45,465 nt of DNA from an uncultured Oscillospiraceae bacterium (GTDB lineage Bacteria > Bacillota > Clostridia > Oscillospirales > Ruminococcaceae): assembly GCA_910579175.1 (NCBI GenBank), contig CAJTTB010000022.1:1-45465 (forward strand), read 5' to 3'. Position numbers and translations under genes: made by a program. The notes under the pieces are model-generated. The model was given only the letters and a program-made list of their open reading frames with translations, did not search any database and was not told the origin of the DNA. Position 1 is the first letter of the stretch. Every line of letters starts with the position of its first letter. Below, in pieces: positions 42,790 through 45,465 of this stretch.

Positions 42790-43289
42790 CTTTTGAAATT
42801 TAAAAATGTTTCTTTATCAATTGAAAAAATATAATCCCCATTTTCATAAAAGGAATTTTGAACCATTCCTACCTTTTGCATTACTCTATATGATTCTGCA
42901 TTGCTCTTTGCATATCCTCCATAGATTATGTCATATTCCATCTCCTTAAATGCATAATTTATCAATTCCATAGCACATTGCGTAGCATAACCTTGATTTC
43001 GGTATTTTTCATCAATCATATAAAAAAGAACTGTTTTTCCTATTTCGGCTTCTCCGTCTAATCCGCACCAGCCTATTATCACATTTGGTTCTTTCTTTTG
43101 AAAAACGCCTAAACATAAATGGCAAATTGATTTCTGTCGATTCTTACTATGAGTATCTTCCATATATTTTAACGCCTCGTATGCCTTATCTATCGTTGTT
43201 TCATGTGGGTATTGCCACATTCTTGCAATCTCCTTAATGTCGTTTTCAGTCACGGTTCGCAGTATTAAATTGTTTGTTTTAAATTTCAA
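42786..43289 (-). CDS. GNAT-family N-acetyltransferase
   Basis: 167 residues of the RimJ/RimL-like GNAT type: NNLILRTVTENDIKEIARMW at the start, the beta-4 strand IGKTVLFYMIDEKYRNQGYA with the acetyl-CoA pyrophosphate loop RNQGYA, and SNAESYRVMQKVGMVQ near the C terminus. It acetylates an amine on a protein, metabolite or antibiotic; which one is unknown. The start is TTG 43289, overlapping the kinase stop as TTGA, with GAAAGGA just ahead. It is coupled to the truncated kinase gene upstream. Confidence 0.85.
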   Translation of the reverse strand: MKFKTNNLILRTVTENDIKEIARMWQYPHETTIDKAYEALKYMEDTHSKNRQKSICHLCLGVFQKKEPNVIIGWCGLDGEAEIGKTVLFYMIDEKYRNQGYATQCAMELINYAFKEMEYDIIYGGYAKSNAESYRVMQKVGMVQNSFYENGDYIFSIDKETFLNFKR

Positions 43290-43717
43290 TATTCCTTTCC
43301 CTCACTGTCTATAATAACTTTCATTTCATCAACTATTTGCTGAACACTTTTATTATCTATGTTGATAACATAATCGCCTTCATGTGGTTTTAAATATAGC
43401 CAAAAAAAAGAACATTCATTTTCATCTCCACGCTTTTTATGACGTTCACGCAAAGTTTCCTCTGAGCAGGTCAGGGTAATGCCAATAATAGAATAATCTT
43501 TTGCCGTTATATCTTTTAATATCGCTTCACGAATTGTTTTATCCACAACAACAACCGACGAAAAAAAGACATAATCAAAACTAGAATTTAAATATGTAGA
43601 TAACGCGAATGACATTGTTTTATCACCATTTCTCAACCTCGGATCATCAACTGAAAACGGATTGACACACCATGCCCAATCGCCATCAAAATAAGCACTA
43701 TTTTCATTTTCAATTTT
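43286..43717 (-). pseudogene. P-loop kinase-like gene missing its Walker A start
   Basis: The open frame reads SAYFDGDWAWCVNPFSVDDP, YLNSSFDYVFFSSVVVVDKT, ITLTCSEETLRERHKKRG and DYVINIDNKSVQQIVDEM. This is the body of a small nucleoside-kinase-like protein (SAYFDGDW being the strand after the P-loop helix). The first 25-30 residues with GxxGxGKT are missing: a TAG at 43720-43718 closes the frame and the terminator of an older gene lies immediately beyond. No good start codon exists. This is a recombination-truncated gene rather than a short functional one. Confidence 0.7.
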
Positions 43718-43720
43718 CTA

Positions 43721-43760
43721 GAAAAACATAGGATATAGCAACCGCTATGTCCTATGTTTC
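43721..43760 (-). terminator. Terminator of relict gene tail, copy A
   Basis: A 16-bp stem (43724-43739 with 43744-43759, one G.T pair) with loop AACC and a T5 tail on the minus strand, just past a TAA at 43763-43761. Confidence 0.75.
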
Positions 43761-44090
43761 TTATTGTTCTAACAATTTTTCTATTTTGAATTTCTGTCCT
43801 TTCGAATCATTCTGTTTTTCATACAGATTATTCCGTTCTCTGTAAAATTCTTTCATGCGCTCCAACTATGTCCGCACTTTCTCACTGCAATCCGTCTCTA
43901 TTTTCTTATATTCCCCAGTCAGACCGCGGATTGTATTGTTATTCGTCTGAAAGCCTATTTCATTACTTAAACTCGGCGTGTTCTTTGTTGTTCTTAACTT
44001 TATTTAAGTTTTGTGCAAACACACACCCATTTTTGCATCAATTACATCATTTATTATGGCTTGCTGATTTTCTGTTGCCAAAATATTGTC
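43761..44090 (-). pseudogene. Relict gene tail, copy A (charged coiled-coil C terminus)
   Basis: Minus-strand fragments include EYKKIETDCSEKVRT, a stop, then LERMKEFYRERNNLYEKQND and KIEKLLEQ before TAA 43763. Further upstream (44077-44026) a different frame reads ENQQAIINDVIDAKMGVCLH. The basic, Lys/Glu-rich helical ending is the kind seen at the C terminus of mobilisation relaxases in Clostridia, but identity is not established. It is repeated with deletions at 45265-45465. Several stops show it is dead. Confidence 0.5.
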
Positions 44091-44399
44091 ACACATTTTT
44101 GATAGCAAATCCCCGTAATTTAACAATCCATTTTTGAAATATTACGCAATAAAAGCCCATTTTTAAACATAAAGATATAAACTATCATCTAATACCATTT
44201 TGATTTTAAAAATACTTACAGCATAAGGTTTTCAAAACAGCTAGTAATGCAATACCTCTTCTTTCTTAATCATTCTTATTACATGGTGTTAGTAATATGT
44301 CTTTCATGTCATTGAGGAGTAATCAGAAAAAGCTCTATTCCTATGCAAACAGAAATATTTCTATTCCGTTAATATCAGAATACATAATTGTATTCTTGG
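44091..44399. other. 309-nt AT-rich region without a recognised gene
   Basis: I see no coding region, promoter or strong hairpin here beyond the end of the relict tail copy A. Confidence 0.5.
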
Positions 44400-45065
44400 T
44401 TATATTTTTAATAATGCATTCTGACACCAATTAAACAATATGAAAAAGGCTTTATCAAAATCATAGTTGATATTATTTTGTAATGATATACTCAATTCCA
44501 AAACAGTTTTGTCCTCACCTTGTACGCATTCAAGCAATTTCCGTTTTGTTGGAATAAAATTACCACTACTTAGATAATACAAGTGTTGCATAATAAAAAA
44601 TACTGATTTACAAGTTATCGGCAACTTTAAAATATTGCACTCCCTGTCTGCATGGATATAGCGGTGACAAATTTCGTGATAGAGATTATTCAAACTGAAT
44701 TTTACATAGTTTTTTTCGTCTTCAATGGTATATGCAGGAACAAGTTTTTTTAGTTCTCCATAATAATCTTTAGTCGTATTTAATAAATGACATATTTCTA
44801 ACGGATTCCAATGTTCTAAATCAGCTTTACCACAAATAAAGCCACAGGACTTGTCAAAATTTCCTACTAAAACAAGTGCTTTTTGATAGGTGTTCAAATC
44901 CTCAACCGAAAGATTGTCAATCACAGCCATAATATCAATATCACTGCTTTTAGTTTCTTCATTACGGAGGTAACTGCCCTGTAATCCAATATACATCAGT
45001 CTTTCGTCAAAAACATCTTTTAATGTAATAATTAATTTATCAATATATTCATCTATTCTAAACAT
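44400..45065 (-). CDS. Nucleotidyltransferase, aminoglycoside-adenylyltransferase-like
   Basis: 221 residues. The N-terminal half has the polymerase-beta-type nucleotidyltransferase signature GLQGSYLRNEETKSSDIDIM: GS, then nine residues, then the metal-binding DxD. The C-terminal helical domain includes YHEICHRYIHADRECNILKL and ITCKSVFFIMQHLYYLSSG. This is the layout of ANT-type aminoglycoside adenylyltransferases and of related transferases without a known target. AGGTGA lies 6 nt before the ATG. It is flanked by two copies of a relict gene tail with terminator, as if carried on an exchangeable segment. Resistance activity is possible, not shown. Confidence 0.75.
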   Translation of the reverse strand: MFRIDEYIDKLIITLKDVFDERLMYIGLQGSYLRNEETKSSDIDIMAVIDNLSVEDLNTYQKALVLVGNFDKSCGFICGKADLEHWNPLEICHLLNTTKDYYGELKKLVPAYTIEDEKNYVKFSLNNLYHEICHRYIHADRECNILKLPITCKSVFFIMQHLYYLSSGNFIPTKRKLLECVQGEDKTVLELSISLQNNINYDFDKAFFILFNWCQNALLKI

Positions 45066-45224
45066 TCCAAATCACCTATCTCCTGATTTCCAAGATATTT
45101 CATGTATTCTTTCCCCTCATGAAAATTCATTATATATTTTCCCTAAAGTTTATATCCATTTCAATCTTCCTCCAATCTACCAATTTGTTTCTCCAATTAT
45201 ATCACTTCCATTCGCAATTTACCA

Positions 45225-45262
45225 CAAAAATATAGGGTATAGCAACCGCTATGCCCTACATT
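45225..45262 (-). terminator. Terminator of relict gene tail, copy B
   Basis: Stem 45233-45243 with 45248-45258 (one G.T pair), loop AACC and a T5 tail on the minus strand. It is the counterpart of the terminator at 43721-43760. Confidence 0.7.
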
Positions 45263-45264
45263 TC

Positions 45265-45465
45265 TTATCGTTTCAACAACTTTTCAATTTTCCGTTTTTG
45301 TTCTTTCCAATCGTTCTGTTTTTCATACAGATAAAAAACTATTTTATCATTCGAACTCGGCGTGTTCTTTGTTGTTCTTAACTGTATTTGTTTAAGTTTT
45401 GTGCAAATATACGCCCTTTTTTACTTCAATTACATCATTTATTATGGCTTGCTGATTTTCTGTTG
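45265..45465 (-). repeat. Relict gene tail, copy B, runs off the right edge
   Basis: Reads LYEKQNDWKEQKRKIEKLLK before TAA 45267-45265, matching copy A's LYEKQNDSKGQKFKIEKLLE. Compared with copy A about 150 bp are deleted, after which the match resumes (ACTCGGCGTGTTCTTTGTTG) to the window end. It probably continues beyond it. Confidence 0.65.

Noticed and set aside
43868..44137. 89-aa plus-strand frame
   Set aside because: It is antisense to the duplicated relict gene tail; no ribosome site or recognisable features.

Overview
The window looks like the chromosome of a low-GC Gram-positive anaerobe, most likely a gut-type Clostridia (Bacillota; possibly Oscillospirales). The evidence is AT-rich DNA, strong AGGAGG-type ribosome sites, lipobox lipoproteins, DUF896, ABC-F proteins, EFR1 and GH172 relatives, and many sigma-A promoters (TTGACA-N17-TATAAT type). 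I recognised no rRNA, tRNA or CRISPR array. Assignments come from motifs and recalled family features; no database search was run.

Layout. 1-1200: end of a phage-like region, with a baseplate-type BppU-like protein running off the left edge and a Com-like zinc-finger protein behind a near-consensus promoter. 1268-6095: minus-strand housekeeping operon (UPF0178, thiE, HAD phosphatase, thiD, ABC-F ATPase, cupin, DUF896), tightly coupled by ATGA overlaps. 6232-10680: a small unknown protein and a MacB/FtsX-type ABC pair whose permease carries a long Gln-rich coiled coil. 10804-18122: membrane protein, pentapeptide-repeat protein, an ABC-2-like exporter pair, an IS200/IS605-like hairpin, a chemoreceptor and an M14 carboxypeptidase. 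18122-22980: NUDIX hydrolase, DUF815 AAA ATPase, a one-lobe substrate-binding lipoprotein, then an Lsa/CplR-like antibiotic-resistance ABC-F gene. That gene sits behind a ~390-nt leader with a consensus promoter, a leader peptide and a terminator whose arms can pair with leader segments: a ribosome-mediated attenuator.

22984-29964 is a complete type I restriction-modification operon (hsdM-hsdS-hsdR). Just upstream lie two blocks of 10-bp-periodic repeats and an 85-bp sequence repeated at 34102 with about 89% identity. The two copies bracket a 3.8-kb accessory island: a GC-rich GH172/serine-hydrolase pair, degraded pieces of aroE, an EFR1 flavodoxin-ferredoxin gene and an ArsR gene, and a RelB antitoxin with a textbook operator but a broken RelE toxin.

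34580-41230 is a plus-strand cluster: secreted Ntn-type amidase lipoprotein, PaaK-like adenylating ligase, MacB-like ABC transporter, cyclophilin-like lipoprotein and a small charged protein. Three of its genes each carry one frameshift at or near a homopolymer run. This could be decay, on/off phase variation, or assembly error.

41586-45465 holds a LysE exporter, a broken flavodoxin-type reductase, a GNAT acetyltransferase, a 5'-truncated P-loop kinase and an aminoglycoside-adenylyltransferase-like nucleotidyltransferase. A duplicated 'gene tail plus terminator' module flanks the nucleotidyltransferase, pointing to recombination of mobile DNA at the right edge.
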